64,000 bases of DNA, taken from assembly GCF_028737325.1 (NCBI RefSeq), contig NZ_JAQZCH010000001.1, forward strand, positions 1,222,732 through 1,286,731, given 5' to 3'. The DNA comes from Microbacterium thalli (GTDB lineage Bacteria > Actinomycetota > Actinomycetes > Actinomycetales > Microbacteriaceae). The notes below the pieces were generated by a model. The model ran no database searches, was not told the origin of the DNA, and worked only from the letters and a program-made list of their open reading frames with translations. Numbering within the stretch: position 1 is the first letter of the stretch; each line of letters starts with the position of its first letter. Positions 24,537 through 33,336 of the stretch are shown here, piece after piece. Both the position numbers and the translations under genes were made by a program.

Positions 24537-25208
24537 ATGGATGCCGCACCATCGACCCCGCCAGCGACCGATCTCCGCCGGCTCTGGCCCCGCCGCGCCA
24601 TCAGCGGCAGCGTGCTGCTGGTGGGTGGCGTGCTGCTCGGCTGGTGGCTGTTCACGCAGCTGGGCCAGCCGTTCGACATCGACCGTTGGTGGAACGAGTG
24701 GCTGCCGGCCGACCCCGGGCCGGTGGGCCTGGTCTTCGGGCTGGTGATGAACCGCATCGGCGGCACGTGGGTCGGGGTGTTCGCGATCCCGATCGCCACC
24801 GCGATCGCCCTCGTGCTGCTGCGCCGGCCGTGGGCCGCGGGGTATTTCGTCGTGGCATCCGCCGTGAGCGCCCTTGCCGTGCAGCTGATCAAGGGGCTCG
24901 TCGATCGCTCGCGTCCCGAGGACATCCTCGTCACGACCGACGCCGGTTCGTACCCGTCCGGGCATACGGCCAATGCCGCCACGATCGCCGTCGTCGCGGT
25001 CATCCTGTTCCCGCGGGTGTGGGTGCTGGTGGCGGGCGTCGTGTGGACCCTGCTGATGGGGCTCAGCCGCACCGTCGTGCACGCGCACTGGGCATCCGAC
25101 ACCGTCGGCGGCATGCTGATCGGTGCCGGAGTCGCCCTGATCGTCGCGGCCATGTTCACCGAGCAGCTCGAGCGCGAGCGAACTGCCCTGCTCCGGCGGC
25201 GGAGCTAG
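24537..25208 (+). CDS. PAP2-family membrane phosphatase
   Basis: Membrane phosphatase of the PAP2 superfamily, 223 aa, with about six transmembrane segments. The three-part active site is intact: KGLVDRSRP (KX6RP type), YPSGH, and SRTVVHAHWASD (SRX5H). Typical substrates are undecaprenyl or other lipid phosphates at the outer face; which one is unknown. ATG 24537 is chosen from the MDAAPST start; CACAAT lies 6 nt before it and no clear Shine-Dalgarno is visible. It is followed after 10 bp by the HerA-like gene. Confidence 0.92.
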   Translation: MDAAPSTPPATDLRRLWPRRAISGSVLLVGGVLLGWWLFTQLGQPFDIDRWWNEWLPADPGPVGLVFGLVMNRIGGTWVGVFAIPIATAIALVLLRRPWAAGYFVVASAVSALAVQLIKGLVDRSRPEDILVTTDAGSYPSGHTANAATIAVVAVILFPRVWVLVAGVVWTLLMGLSRTVVHAHWASDTVGGMLIGAGVALIVAAMFTEQLERERTALLRRRS

Positions 25209-25218
25209 GCTCGCCCGC

Positions 25219-27105
25219 ATGAGCGCCGCGTTCGACGACCCGACCGTTCCGCCCGACGCCGCGGTGGCCGCCGCCGAGCTGGCCCGGCTGCGCGCCGAAG
25301 CGGATGCCGCCGAGGCGGCGCTCGTGGCCGCGCGTGCCCGCGCCGCGCTGGCGGCGGCCGAGGCGGCGGCCGCTCGGGCGCCCTCCGGATCGGCCGCGAG
25401 TACGGCACCCGCCGAACCGGCTGCGGAGGCGGCCGCGACGGCCGCGGGGCCGACCGCTCCGCTCGATGCGGCCGAGGTCGACGTGATCCGGCAGGGGTAC
25501 GCGTTCACGGGCCCGGCCCTCGAGCTCGGTGCGCTGCTCAACGGCGACCCGGTGCCCACCGTGCCGGTGCGGATCCCTCTGGCCATGACCAATCGCCACG
25601 GCCTCGTCGCGGGGGCCACGGGCACCGGCAAGACCCGTACGCTGCAGGTGCTCGTCGAGCAGCTCGCCGCCCACGGGGTGCCGGTGTTCGCCGCCGACAT
25701 CAAGGGCGACCTGTCGGGTGTGGCGGCACCGGGGGAGCCGAGCGACAAGCTCCTCGCCCGCACGAGCGCGATCGGTCAGGAATGGGCGCCGCGCTCGTTC
25801 GCGACCGAGTTCCTCGCGCTCGGCGGACGGGGCACGGGCACGCCGGTCCGAGCGACGGTGTCGGGCTTCGGGCCGCTGCTGCTCAGCCGCGTCCTCGGTC
25901 TGAACGCGACGCAGGAGTCGAGCCTCGGCCTCGTCTTCCACTACGCCGACAGCAACGGCCTCGCCCTCGTCGACCTCTCCGACCTGCGCGCGGTGCTGAC
26001 CTACCTCGTCAGCAACGACGGCAAGGCTGAACTCACCGAACTGGGCGGCCTGTCGAAGGCGACGGTCGGCGTCATCCTGCGCGAGCTCATCGTCTTCGCC
26101 GATTCCGGCGCGGACGTGTTCTTCGGCGAGCCGGAGTTCGACGTCCGCGACCTGATGCGTGTCGCCGAATCGGGCGAGGGGGTCATCAGCCTGCTCGAGG
26201 TCCCCGGCGTCGCCGACCGGCCGGTGCTGTACTCGACCTTCCTCATGTACCTGCTCGCGGAGCTGTTCGAGCTGCTGCCCGAAGTGGGCGATGTCGACAA
26301 GCCCGAGCTGGTCTTCTTCTTCGACGAAGCCCATCTGCTCTTCCGCGACGCCTCGACGGACTTCGTCGCCGCCGTCGTGCAGACCGTCCGCCTCATCCGC
26401 TCGAAGGGCGTCGGCGTCTTCTTCGTCACGCAGACGCCGAAGGACGTGCCGGCTGACATCCTCGCGCAGCTGGGTTCGCGCGTGCAGCACGCCCTGCGGG
26501 CGTTCACCCCCGACGACGCCAAGGCCCTGCGGGCGAGCGTCGGCACCTATCCGCGGTCGGGCTACGACCTCGAGCGCGTGCTGCAGGAACTCGGCACGGG
26601 CGAGGCGATCGTCACCGTCATGAACGAGCGAGGCGCTCCGACGCCCGTCGCGTGGACCCGCTTGCGAGCACCGCTGGCCTCGATGGCGCCCGCGCCCGCG
26701 GCGGCTGTCGACGCCGTGCTGTCCGCGTCGGAACTGCGACCGCGCTACACCGAGGCGATCGACCGCGAGTCGGCTCGCGAGATCCTCACGGCCCGTCTGA
26801 ACACCGCGCAGGCCGCCCTGGATGCGGCCGAGGCCGAAGCCGCACGCCGCACGGCGGAACAGGATGCCGCGAAGCTGCGCGCGAAGGCCGACGCGGCGTA
26901 TGCGAAGCAGCTCGCCGCCATCCGCAAGCAGGCGGCCGCCGACGAGGCGAAGGAGCGCCGCGAGCACGAGCGGTTGCTGCGCAGCTTGACGACGAACACG
27001 CGATCGCGCCGCCGGACGCCCGCCGAGCAGATCCTGGGCTCGCGCGCCGGCCAGGATCTGCTCACCGGCGTCATCCGCGGCATCTTCGGCACCGGGCGGC
27101 GGTGA
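25219..27105 (+). CDS. HerA-like ATPase/helicase (DUF853 family)
   Basis: 628 aa. The N-terminal ~85 residues are an Ala/Glu-rich coiled-coil-prone stretch (AEADAAEAALVAARARAALA). The FtsK/HerA-type ATPase core follows, with Walker A GATGTGKT near residue 135 and Walker B LVFFFDEAH near 370. The C-terminal ~130 residues are another charged coiled coil (AEAEAARRTAEQDAAKLRA) and a basic tail. DUF853 proteins are widespread and poorly characterised. No NurA-type nuclease partner is adjacent. ATG 25219 lies 7 nt after TAGGCT (25206-25211), a leaderless pattern overlapping the PAP2 stop. Confidence 0.9.
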   Translation: MSAAFDDPTVPPDAAVAAAELARLRAEADAAEAALVAARARAALAAAEAAAARAPSGSAASTAPAEPAAEAAATAAGPTAPLDAAEVDVIRQGYAFTGPALELGALLNGDPVPTVPVRIPLAMTNRHGLVAGATGTGKTRTLQVLVEQLAAHGVPVFAADIKGDLSGVAAPGEPSDKLLARTSAIGQEWAPRSFATEFLALGGRGTGTPVRATVSGFGPLLLSRVLGLNATQESSLGLVFHYADSNGLALVDLSDLRAVLTYLVSNDGKAELTELGGLSKATVGVILRELIVFADSGADVFFGEPEFDVRDLMRVAESGEGVISLLEVPGVADRPVLYSTFLMYLLAELFELLPEVGDVDKPELVFFFDEAHLLFRDASTDFVAAVVQTVRLIRSKGVGVFFVTQTPKDVPADILAQLGSRVQHALRAFTPDDAKALRASVGTYPRSGYDLERVLQELGTGEAIVTVMNERGAPTPVAWTRLRAPLASMAPAPAAAVDAVLSASELRPRYTEAIDRESAREILTARLNTAQAALDAAEAEAARRTAEQDAAKLRAKADAAYAKQLAAIRKQAAADEAKERREHERLLRSLTTNTRSRRRTPAEQILGSRAGQDLLTGVIRGIFGTGRR

Positions 27106-27117
27106 GCCGCCGCCCCG

Positions 27118-28593
27118 TCACGGTCTGATGATGTCCAGCGGCATGGTCGACGTGTCGATGCGCGGGTCGTCGTCCTGACGCGCGACGATCGCTTCGGCCT
27201 CGGCCCGCGATTCCACGGTCGGCATCGAGCCGAGCAGGGGGCGTTGCGCGGTCTCGCGCATCGAGAAGAGTGCGACCGCGGCGAGTGCGGAGAAGAACAT
27301 GATGTAGAAGGCGGGCATGTAGGGGTTGCCCGTCCACTCGATCAGCGCCTGGCTGAAGAGGGGTGTCGTCCCGCCGAACAGCGACACGGCGAGGTTGTAG
27401 GCGATCCCCATGGCGCCGAACCGGGTCGCCGTGGGGAAGAGGGCGGGCAGCGCGCTCGCCGAGATCGCCACGAACAGCGCCACGGGGACGGCGATGATGC
27501 CGAGCGCGATGAACACCGCCCACAGCTCGCCGATCTGCATGATCGCGAACGCCGGCACCGTCAGCACGAGCGAGGCGACGATCGCGCACGCGTAGATGCG
27601 CCGGCGGCCGAAGCGGTCGCTCAGCCGGCCCACGAAGGGGAGGGTGGCGGACATCACCACGAGCACCGGCACGGTCGCGACGGCGGCCGACAGGTTCGAC
27701 AGCCCGACCTCGGTCTCGAGGTAGGTGGGCATGTAACTCGTCAGCGCGTACCCCGCGGTGTTCGTCGCCGCGACGATCGCGACGGCGATCAGGATCGTGC
27801 GCCAGTGGTGGCGGATGATGCCGCCGATGCCGTGGCGCGCGAACGGGTCGTCGGCGCCGTCGATCGCGGCCGACGAGCTCTCCTGCTCGAAGGCGGGCGT
27901 CTCGGGGATGCGCAGGCGGAACCAGATCGCGACGATCCCGAGCGGGATGGCCACGAGGAACGGGATGCGCCAGCCGCCGTCGACCATCGCGTCGGGCCCC
28001 CACAGGCTCTCGGTGATGACGGTGGTCAGCGCCACGACCGTCGCACCGGCTGCGAAGCCGACGTACGAGCCGACATCCAGCCACGAGGCCCAGAAGCCGC
28101 GGGAGCGATCGGGGGAGAACTCCGTGACGTACGTCGAGGCGCCCGCGTACTCGCCGCCGGTCGAGAAGCCCTGCACCATCTTGAGCAGGTAGAGCGGAAC
28201 GACGGCCCAGATGCCGATCTGCGCCGAGGTGGGCAGCAGGCCGATGAGGGCCGTCGCGGTCGCCATCATCGCCATCGTGAGGAACAAGACCTTCTGGCGC
28301 CCGATCCGGTCGCCCAGGGGGCCGAGCACGATCCCGCCGAGGGGGCGCACGAGGAACGACACGGCGAAGCCCAGGAGGGTCACCAGCAGGCCCCACGGGT
28401 CGGGGATGTCTTCGGCGAAGACGACGGTCAAGGTGACGGCGAGGTAGCCGTAGATGCCGAAGTCGAACCACTCCATGAAGTTGCCGACCACGGTTCCCGA
28501 GATCGCGGTGCGGACCTTCGTGCGCTCGACGACGATGACGTCGTCGACCTCGAGGCGTCGGCGGACGGGGCGCTTCGTGCGCATGCGTGACAT
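27118..28593 (-). CDS. MHS-family MFS transporter (ProP / metabolite:H+ symporter type)
   Basis: Proton symporter of 491 aa with 12 predicted transmembrane segments. The family start GTVVGNFMEWFDFGIYGYLA, motif A GPLGDRIGRQKVL and the GFSTGGEYAGASTYVTEF segment are diagnostic of metabolite:H+ symporters such as ProP, KgtP and ShiA. Substrates range from betaine/proline to dicarboxylates; the choice cannot be made here. ATG 28593 follows GGAGGAG. It converges with the HerA-like gene 12 bp away. Confidence 0.92.
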   Translation of the reverse strand: MSRMRTKRPVRRRLEVDDVIVVERTKVRTAISGTVVGNFMEWFDFGIYGYLAVTLTVVFAEDIPDPWGLLVTLLGFAVSFLVRPLGGIVLGPLGDRIGRQKVLFLTMAMMATATALIGLLPTSAQIGIWAVVPLYLLKMVQGFSTGGEYAGASTYVTEFSPDRSRGFWASWLDVGSYVGFAAGATVVALTTVITESLWGPDAMVDGGWRIPFLVAIPLGIVAIWFRLRIPETPAFEQESSSAAIDGADDPFARHGIGGIIRHHWRTILIAVAIVAATNTAGYALTSYMPTYLETEVGLSNLSAAVATVPVLVVMSATLPFVGRLSDRFGRRRIYACAIVASLVLTVPAFAIMQIGELWAVFIALGIIAVPVALFVAISASALPALFPTATRFGAMGIAYNLAVSLFGGTTPLFSQALIEWTGNPYMPAFYIMFFSALAAVALFSMRETAQRPLLGSMPTVESRAEAEAIVARQDDDPRIDTSTMPLDIIRP

Positions 28594-28828
28594 GTTCGGT
28601 TCTCCTCCGGCAGCGCCGCCGGCTCGGGTCGCCAGACGACTGTCCTTCGCTCACGGGAGCGTAGACCCCGGTGGGGGCCGGCACGCAATTCGCCGGCCCG
28701 GCTTGCGATCCGTCGGCCCGCCGCCTATGGCATGCCGAGGCGGCGGCGCAGACACCGGACCGCCGACCGCCCGAGCGACGTGTGTCAAGTCGTGTCGGCA
28801 GGCGGATGCCGCGCCGTAGCGTCGGACC

Positions 28829-30442
28829 ATGAGCGAGCTGACCGCACCCACCGGACGCGAACCCGATCTCCAGGCCCAGCCCCGGGCCGACGGCTCGGCG
28901 CCGCGCGCCCTCGTCCTCGGGGCGACGGGATACATCGGCGGACGCCTCGTTCCGCGCCTCGTCGCGGCGGGGTACCGGGTGCGCGTCCTCGCGCGGGTGC
29001 CGGAGCGCGTCGCGAGCTTCCCCTGGGGCGCCGACGTCGAGGTCGTGGCCGGGTCGGCCGAGGACCCCGATGCCGTCGCGACGGCCGTCGACGATGTCGA
29101 TGTGCTCTTCTACCTCATCCATTCGATGGGCGCCGGCGCCGGGTTCGAGGCGGCCGACGAGCGGGCCGCTCGCACCGTCGCGCAGGCCGCCGCCGCGGCA
29201 TCCGTCCGCCGCATCGTCTACCTCGGGGGCCTGCACCCCGCCGACGGCGAGCTGTCGCCGCACCTGCGCTCACGCGTGGAGGTCGGGGAGATCCTGCTCG
29301 CCTCGGGGGTGCCGACGTTGGTGCTGCAGGCCGGCGTCGTGATCGGCTCGGGGTCGGCGTCGTTCGAGATGGTGCGGCACCTCACCGACGTGCTGCCTTA
29401 CATGCCCGCCCCGCGGTGGGTGCGCAACCGCATCCAGCCGATCGCGGTGCGCGACGTGCTGCACTACCTGCTGGGCGCGGCGCGGGTGGATCCCGAGCTC
29501 AACCGTGCCGTCGACATCGGCGGACCCGACGTGCTGCGCTACGGCCAGATGATGAACGGGTACGCGCTCGAAGCGGGGCTGCGCCAGCGCGCGATCGCCG
29601 CGCTGCCGGTGCTCACCCCGGGGCTCGCGTCGCACTGGGTCAACCTCGTCACGCCGGTGCCGCGCGCCATCGCACGTCCGCTGATCGCCTCGTTGCAGAA
29701 CGAGTGCGTCATGGACGACCACGACATCGACGCGATCATCCCGCAGCCCGAGGGCGGACTGACCCCGTACCGCCGATCCGTCCAGCTCGCGCTGGGGCGC
29801 GTCGACGCCGACGAGGTCGAGACGAGCTGGCAGGACGCCGACGTGCTCGGCGCGCCGAGCGACCCGCTGCCGAGCGACCCGGAATGGGCGGGCCGCACGG
29901 TGTTCACCGACGAGCGCAGCGCGGACACGACGGCTTCGCCGGAACGCCTGTGGGCGGTGATCGCGGGTATCGGCGGCACGAACGGCTGGTACTCGGCGCG
30001 GGCGCTGTGGGAGATCCGCGGCTGGATGGACCGCCTCGTCGGCGGCATCGGGCTCGCGCGCGGCCGGCGCAGTCGGGGGACGGTGCGCGTCGGCGACGCG
30101 ATCGACTTCTGGCGCGTCGAGGCGGTCGAGGAGGGCCGGCTGCTGCGGCTGCGCGCCGAGATGCGGGTTCCCGGTGAAGCGTGGCTCGAGCTGAAGGCCG
30201 TGCCGCGTGAGGGTGGAGCGCGCTACGAGCAGCGCGCCGTCTTCTTCCCGCGCGGGCTCGCGGGGCGGCTGTATTGGCTGGGCGTGCTGCCCTTCCACGG
30301 CCTCATCTTCACCGCCATGGCCACCCGCATCACCGAGATGGCCGAGGGGCGCGCGCCGACGGCGACGGCGGATGCCGTGGGCGACCGGTCGCCGCGCGAT
30401 GTGGCCACGGCCGCATCGCCGGACTCTATGGTGAACTCATGA
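28829..30442 (+). CDS. NAD(P)-binding SDR domain fused to DUF2867
   Basis: 537 aa two-domain protein. The N-terminal atypical short-chain dehydrogenase fold starts at ALVLGATGYIGGRLVPRLV (Rossmann GxxGxxG) and extends to about residue 330. A C-terminal DUF2867 domain follows (LWAVIAGIGGTNGWYSARALW, GVLPFHGLIF). Such fusions occur in many bacteria with unknown substrate. ATG 28829 lies 6 nt after TAGCGT, a leaderless pattern. The 3' end overlaps the mogA/moaB start (ATGA), coupling it to molybdenum cofactor genes. Confidence 0.85.
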   Translation: MSELTAPTGREPDLQAQPRADGSAPRALVLGATGYIGGRLVPRLVAAGYRVRVLARVPERVASFPWGADVEVVAGSAEDPDAVATAVDDVDVLFYLIHSMGAGAGFEAADERAARTVAQAAAAASVRRIVYLGGLHPADGELSPHLRSRVEVGEILLASGVPTLVLQAGVVIGSGSASFEMVRHLTDVLPYMPAPRWVRNRIQPIAVRDVLHYLLGAARVDPELNRAVDIGGPDVLRYGQMMNGYALEAGLRQRAIAALPVLTPGLASHWVNLVTPVPRAIARPLIASLQNECVMDDHDIDAIIPQPEGGLTPYRRSVQLALGRVDADEVETSWQDADVLGAPSDPLPSDPEWAGRTVFTDERSADTTASPERLWAVIAGIGGTNGWYSARALWEIRGWMDRLVGGIGLARGRRSRGTVRVGDAIDFWRVEAVEEGRLLRLRAEMRVPGEAWLELKAVPREGGARYEQRAVFFPRGLAGRLYWLGVLPFHGLIFTAMATRITEMAEGRAPTATADAVGDRSPRDVATAASPDSMVNS

Positions 30443-30918
30443 GTCACCGCGCCGTCGTCGTCACCGTCTCGGATCGTTCCGCGCGGGGTGAGCGCGACGA
30501 CACCGCCGGTCCGATCGCCGTCGAGGCGCTGCGCGCGGCGGGCTTCGACTGCGAGGCGCCGACGGTCGTCGCCGACGGCGCCGCCGTCGTCGCGCAGACC
30601 CTGCGCGCGGCCATCGACGCGGGTGCACGCCTGATCGTCACGACCGGCGGCACCGGCGTGTCACCGCGGGACGAGACCCCGGAGGGCACCGCGGAGGTCG
30701 TCGAGCGGGCGCTGCCGGGCATCGCCGAAGAGCTGCGCCGCCGCGGCGTCACCGAGACGCCGACGGCCGTGCTGTCCCGGGGCATCGCGGGCGTCGCCGG
30801 CGCGACGCTGATCGTGAACCTGCCCGGGTCGCCGCGCGCGGTGGCATCCGGGATCGGGCTGGTCGTCGAGGTCGCCGGGCACGTCATCGCGCAGCTCGAG
30901 GGGCGTGACCACCGATGA
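30439..30918 (+). CDS. mogA: MogA/MoaB-family molybdopterin adenylyltransferase
   Basis: Enzyme that adenylylates molybdopterin before molybdenum insertion, 159 aa. Motifs are VVVTVSDRSARGERDD at the N-terminus, TTGGTGVSPRDETPE with the substrate-binding GGTG loop, and NLPGSPRAV near the end. The ATG overlaps the upstream stop by four bases, and TATGGT lies 6 nt before it, so a second leaderless start is possible. The next gene, moaE, also overlaps by ATGA. MogA and MoaB cannot be separated by sequence alone. Confidence 0.93.
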   Translation: MSHRAVVVTVSDRSARGERDDTAGPIAVEALRAAGFDCEAPTVVADGAAVVAQTLRAAIDAGARLIVTTGGTGVSPRDETPEGTAEVVERALPGIAEELRRRGVTETPTAVLSRGIAGVAGATLIVNLPGSPRAVASGIGLVVEVAGHVIAQLEGRDHR

Positions 30919-31343
30919 CCGGGGTACGCATCGCCCGCATCACGGCGGAGCCGCTCGACGTGGCCGCGCACCTCGCGGCCGTCGAGTCGCCGGCCGTCGG
31001 CGCCGTGACGAGCTTCGTCGGAACGGTCCGCGATCATGATCCGGATGCCGCCGGCGCGGTCGCCGAGCTGAACTACGAGGCCCACCCCGACGCCGAGCCG
31101 GCGCTGCGGCGCATCGCCGAGGCCGTCCTGGGCGAGCGCGACGGAGCCGTCGCCGTGAGCCACCGCGTCGGCCGCCTCGCCGTGGGCGACGCCGCCGTCG
31201 TCATCGCCGTCGGCACCGCGCATCGCGGCGACGCGTTCGAGGTGTGCCGTGACCTCATCGAGACGATCAAGCGTGAGCTGCCGATCTGGAAGCAGCAGAT
31301 CGAGAGCGACGGAACCACCGCCTGGAAGGGCATCGGCGGCTGA
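30915..31343 (+). CDS. moaE: Molybdopterin synthase catalytic subunit
   Basis: Large subunit of MPT synthase; with thiocarboxylated MoaD it converts cPMP to molybdopterin. It has 142 aa. Conserved segments are VGAVTSFVGTVRDH, LNYEAHPDAEPALRRI, VSHRVGRLAVGD, and the C-terminal KRELPIWKQQ with the catalytic Lys residues. Its start overlaps the mogA stop. It converges with moaD, whose stop lies 13 bp beyond. Confidence 0.95.
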   Translation: MTGVRIARITAEPLDVAAHLAAVESPAVGAVTSFVGTVRDHDPDAAGAVAELNYEAHPDAEPALRRIAEAVLGERDGAVAVSHRVGRLAVGDAAVVIAVGTAHRGDAFEVCRDLIETIKRELPIWKQQIESDGTTAWKGIGG

Positions 31344-31356
31344 TCCCGCCTCGGGG

Positions 31357-31590
31357 TCACCCGCCGGCGAAGGGCGGCAGCACGTCGACGACGACGTCGC
31401 GGTCGAGGGTCGCGTCGTCGTCGACCCGTGAGCCGTCGACCAGCACGGCGCATCGCGACAGGATCGAGCCGAGCGCGGGTCGCTCCGCCGCCAGGGCGGC
31501 GCGCAGGGCGCCCAGCGTCGTCTCGTCGCGCGTCTCTTCCGCCGCGCCCGCGCGCTCGGCGGCCGCGGCGAAGTAGCGGACGCGCGCCAT
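31357..31590 (-). CDS. moaD: Molybdopterin synthase sulfur carrier subunit
   Basis: Ubiquitin-fold sulfur carrier of 77 aa that ends in the required Gly-Gly (PPFAGG). The ending is thiocarboxylated after adenylation by the MoeB/MoeZ protein encoded in the same operon. The N-terminal MARVRYFAAAAERAG is typical. ATG 31590 overlaps the moaC stop by one base (TGATG). Last gene of moeZ-moeA-moaC-moaD. Confidence 0.93.
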   Translation of the reverse strand: MARVRYFAAAAERAGAAEETRDETTLGALRAALAAERPALGSILSRCAVLVDGSRVDDDATLDRDVVVDVLPPFAGG

Positions 31591-32069
31591 CAGCGTGCCT
31601 CGTCGGGACGGAGCCAGTCGCCGCTGCGTCCCCCGGACTTCGCGACGATCCGCACCGCGTCGATGGCCGTGGCCTTATCGAGGCCCTTCACCATGTCGAC
31701 GACGGCGAGGCCGGCGACCGAGACCGCCGTCAGGGCTTCCATCTCGACGCCCGTGCGGTCGGCCGTGCGCACCGTCGCCTCGATCTCGACGCCCGCGTCG
31801 GTGATCGCGAGGTCGACGACGACGCCGTGCACGCCGATCACGTGCGCCAGCGGCAGCAGTTCCGGCGTGCGCTTGGCGGCCTGGATGCCGGCGATGCGGG
31901 CCACCGCGAGCACGTCGCCCTTCGGCACGGCGCCGTCGCGCAGGGTCGCGACGACCGCGGGGCTGCATCGGACGAGACCACGCGCGGTCGCGGAGCGCAC
32001 CGTCGGCTCTTTCGCGGTGACGTCGACCATCCGGGCGTGGCCGGCGTCGTCGAGGTGCGTGAAGGTCAT
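31590..32069 (-). CDS. moaC: Cyclic pyranopterin monophosphate synthase
   Basis: Converts the MoaA product to cPMP, 159 aa. Conserved segments are MVDVTAKEPTVRSATARG, LPLAHVIGVHGV, GVEMEALTAVSVAGL and DMVKGLDKA with the catalytic Lys, ending KSGGRSGDW. ATG 32069 follows AAGGA at 8 nt; the longer in-frame start at 32096 lacks support. It starts 4 bp after moeA and is coupled to moaD. Its partner enzyme moaA lies 12 kb away beside cydA. Confidence 0.96.
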   Translation of the reverse strand: MTFTHLDDAGHARMVDVTAKEPTVRSATARGLVRCSPAVVATLRDGAVPKGDVLAVARIAGIQAAKRTPELLPLAHVIGVHGVVVDLAITDAGVEIEATVRTADRTGVEMEALTAVSVAGLAVVDMVKGLDKATAIDAVRIVAKSGGRSGDWLRPDEAR

Positions 32070-32073
32070 GTGC

Positions 32074-33336
32074 TCATCCTTCCAGCAGCAGGACATCGAC
32101 GAGGTCGCCCGGCGAGACCTCCGACACTTCGGCGGGGACGATCGCGTAGGCCTCGGCGCGCGAGAGCCCGCCGGCCAGGTGAGAGCCCGAGCCGCCCGCG
32201 GTCGCCGGCCCGACGGTCCACCGGGCGGGGTCGCTGCGGTCGATCGCCGCGGGCAGGTACTGCCGGCGTCCGGGCGGAGTGCGCCAAGCGGTGCCGGCGG
32301 GCAGCCGCAGCGCCGGTCGCTGCAGCTCCGAGCGCCCCTGCAGCGCGAGCAGCGCCGGGCGGACGAACACCTCGAACGAGACGGCGGCGCTGACCGGATT
32401 GCCCGGCAGTCCGAAGACCATCGTGCCCGAGGGCAGGACGCCGAACGCCTGGGGCTTCCCCGGCTGCATGGCCACGCGCGAGAAGCGCAGCGCGTTGCCG
32501 AGCTCGGTCTTGACCACTTCGTAGGCGCCCGCGCTGACGCCGCCCGAGGTGATCAACACGTCGGCCCGGTCGTCGCCCGCGGCGGTCCGCTCGAGCACGT
32601 GGCGCAGTCCCGGTCCGTCGTCGTCGACGCGCTCGCGCGCCACGACCGTGCCGCCGGCTGCTCGCACGAGCGCTGCGAGCAGCAGCCCGTTCGATTCGGG
32701 GATCTGCCCGTGCGTGCGCGGCGCGCCCGGCTCGACCAGCTCGCTGCCGGTCGACACGATCGCCACCCGCGGCCGTTCCGACACCGTGAGGCGGGGGACG
32801 TCGGCGGCCGCCGCGGCGGCGAGCTGCAGGGCACCGAGCAGAGCGCCCGGCTCGAGCACGCGGTCGCCGGGTCGCAGGTCGTCGTGGGCGCGACGGACGA
32901 AGGCGCCCGGGCGCGCGGGGGCGCGCAGGACGCGGACGACCCGCAGGGAGTCCTCGAGTCCGCCGGCGGTGTCTTCGAACGGCACGATGGCGTCGGCGTC
33001 GGTCGGGACGGGAGCGCCGGTCATGATGCGGGCGGCCTGTCCCGCACGCAGCGGCGGGTCGTCCGATCCGCCGGCGGGCAGATCGGCGACGACGGTCAGC
33101 TCGACCGGGCGCGCGTCGGACGCGCCGCTCACATCGTCGAAGCGCACCGCGAAGCCGTCCATCGCGGAGTTGTCGAAGGCCGGGATGCCGCCGAGCGCGA
33201 GCGCCGGGTCACGCAGCGTCATCCCGTCGGCGTCGGCGAGGTCGACGGTGCGGGCGGGCAGGGGGCGGACGGCCGCGAAGACATCGGCGAGCTGCTCCTC
33301 GACCGAACGCAGGCCGTCGCCGAGCGATCCGCTCAT
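32074..33336 (-). CDS. moeA: Molybdopterin molybdenumtransferase
   Basis: Inserts molybdenum into adenylylated molybdopterin, 420 aa. Motifs are the N-terminal IPAFDNSAMDGFAVR, MTGAPVPTDADAIVPFE, GSELVEPG, TSGGVSAGAYEVVK and FGLPGNPVSA. The C-terminal domain IV is present. ATG 33336 overlaps the moeZ stop (ATGA). Longer in-frame reading upstream is not homologous. Confidence 0.96.
   Translation of the reverse strand: MSGSLGDGLRSVEEQLADVFAAVRPLPARTVDLADADGMTLRDPALALGGIPAFDNSAMDGFAVRFDDVSGASDARPVELTVVADLPAGGSDDPPLRAGQAARIMTGAPVPTDADAIVPFEDTAGGLEDSLRVVRVLRAPARPGAFVRRAHDDLRPGDRVLEPGALLGALQLAAAAAADVPRLTVSERPRVAIVSTGSELVEPGAPRTHGQIPESNGLLLAALVRAAGGTVVARERVDDDGPGLRHVLERTAAGDDRADVLITSGGVSAGAYEVVKTELGNALRFSRVAMQPGKPQAFGVLPSGTMVFGLPGNPVSAAVSFEVFVRPALLALQGRSELQRPALRLPAGTAWRTPPGRRQYLPAAIDRSDPARWTVGPATAGGSGSHLAGGLSRAEAYAIVPAEVSEVSPGDLVDVLLLEG

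Noticed and set aside
23027..25159. 710-residue reverse-strand open frame
   Set aside because: Antisense to the MFS and PAP2 genes; Arg/His/Asp-rich low-complexity translation typical of GC-rich antisense frames.
25156..26967. 603-residue reverse-strand open frame
   Set aside because: Antisense to the HerA-like ATPase gene, whose Walker motifs are clear; no motifs in the antisense product.
27244..28590. 448-residue forward open frame
   Set aside because: Antisense to the MHS transporter gene; His/Arg-rich composition without recognisable folds.
30427..30432. Certain leaderless promoter for mogA
   Set aside because: TATGGT has the right spacing, but it lies inside the upstream coding sequence that overlaps mogA by four bases; ordinary translational coupling is sufficient.
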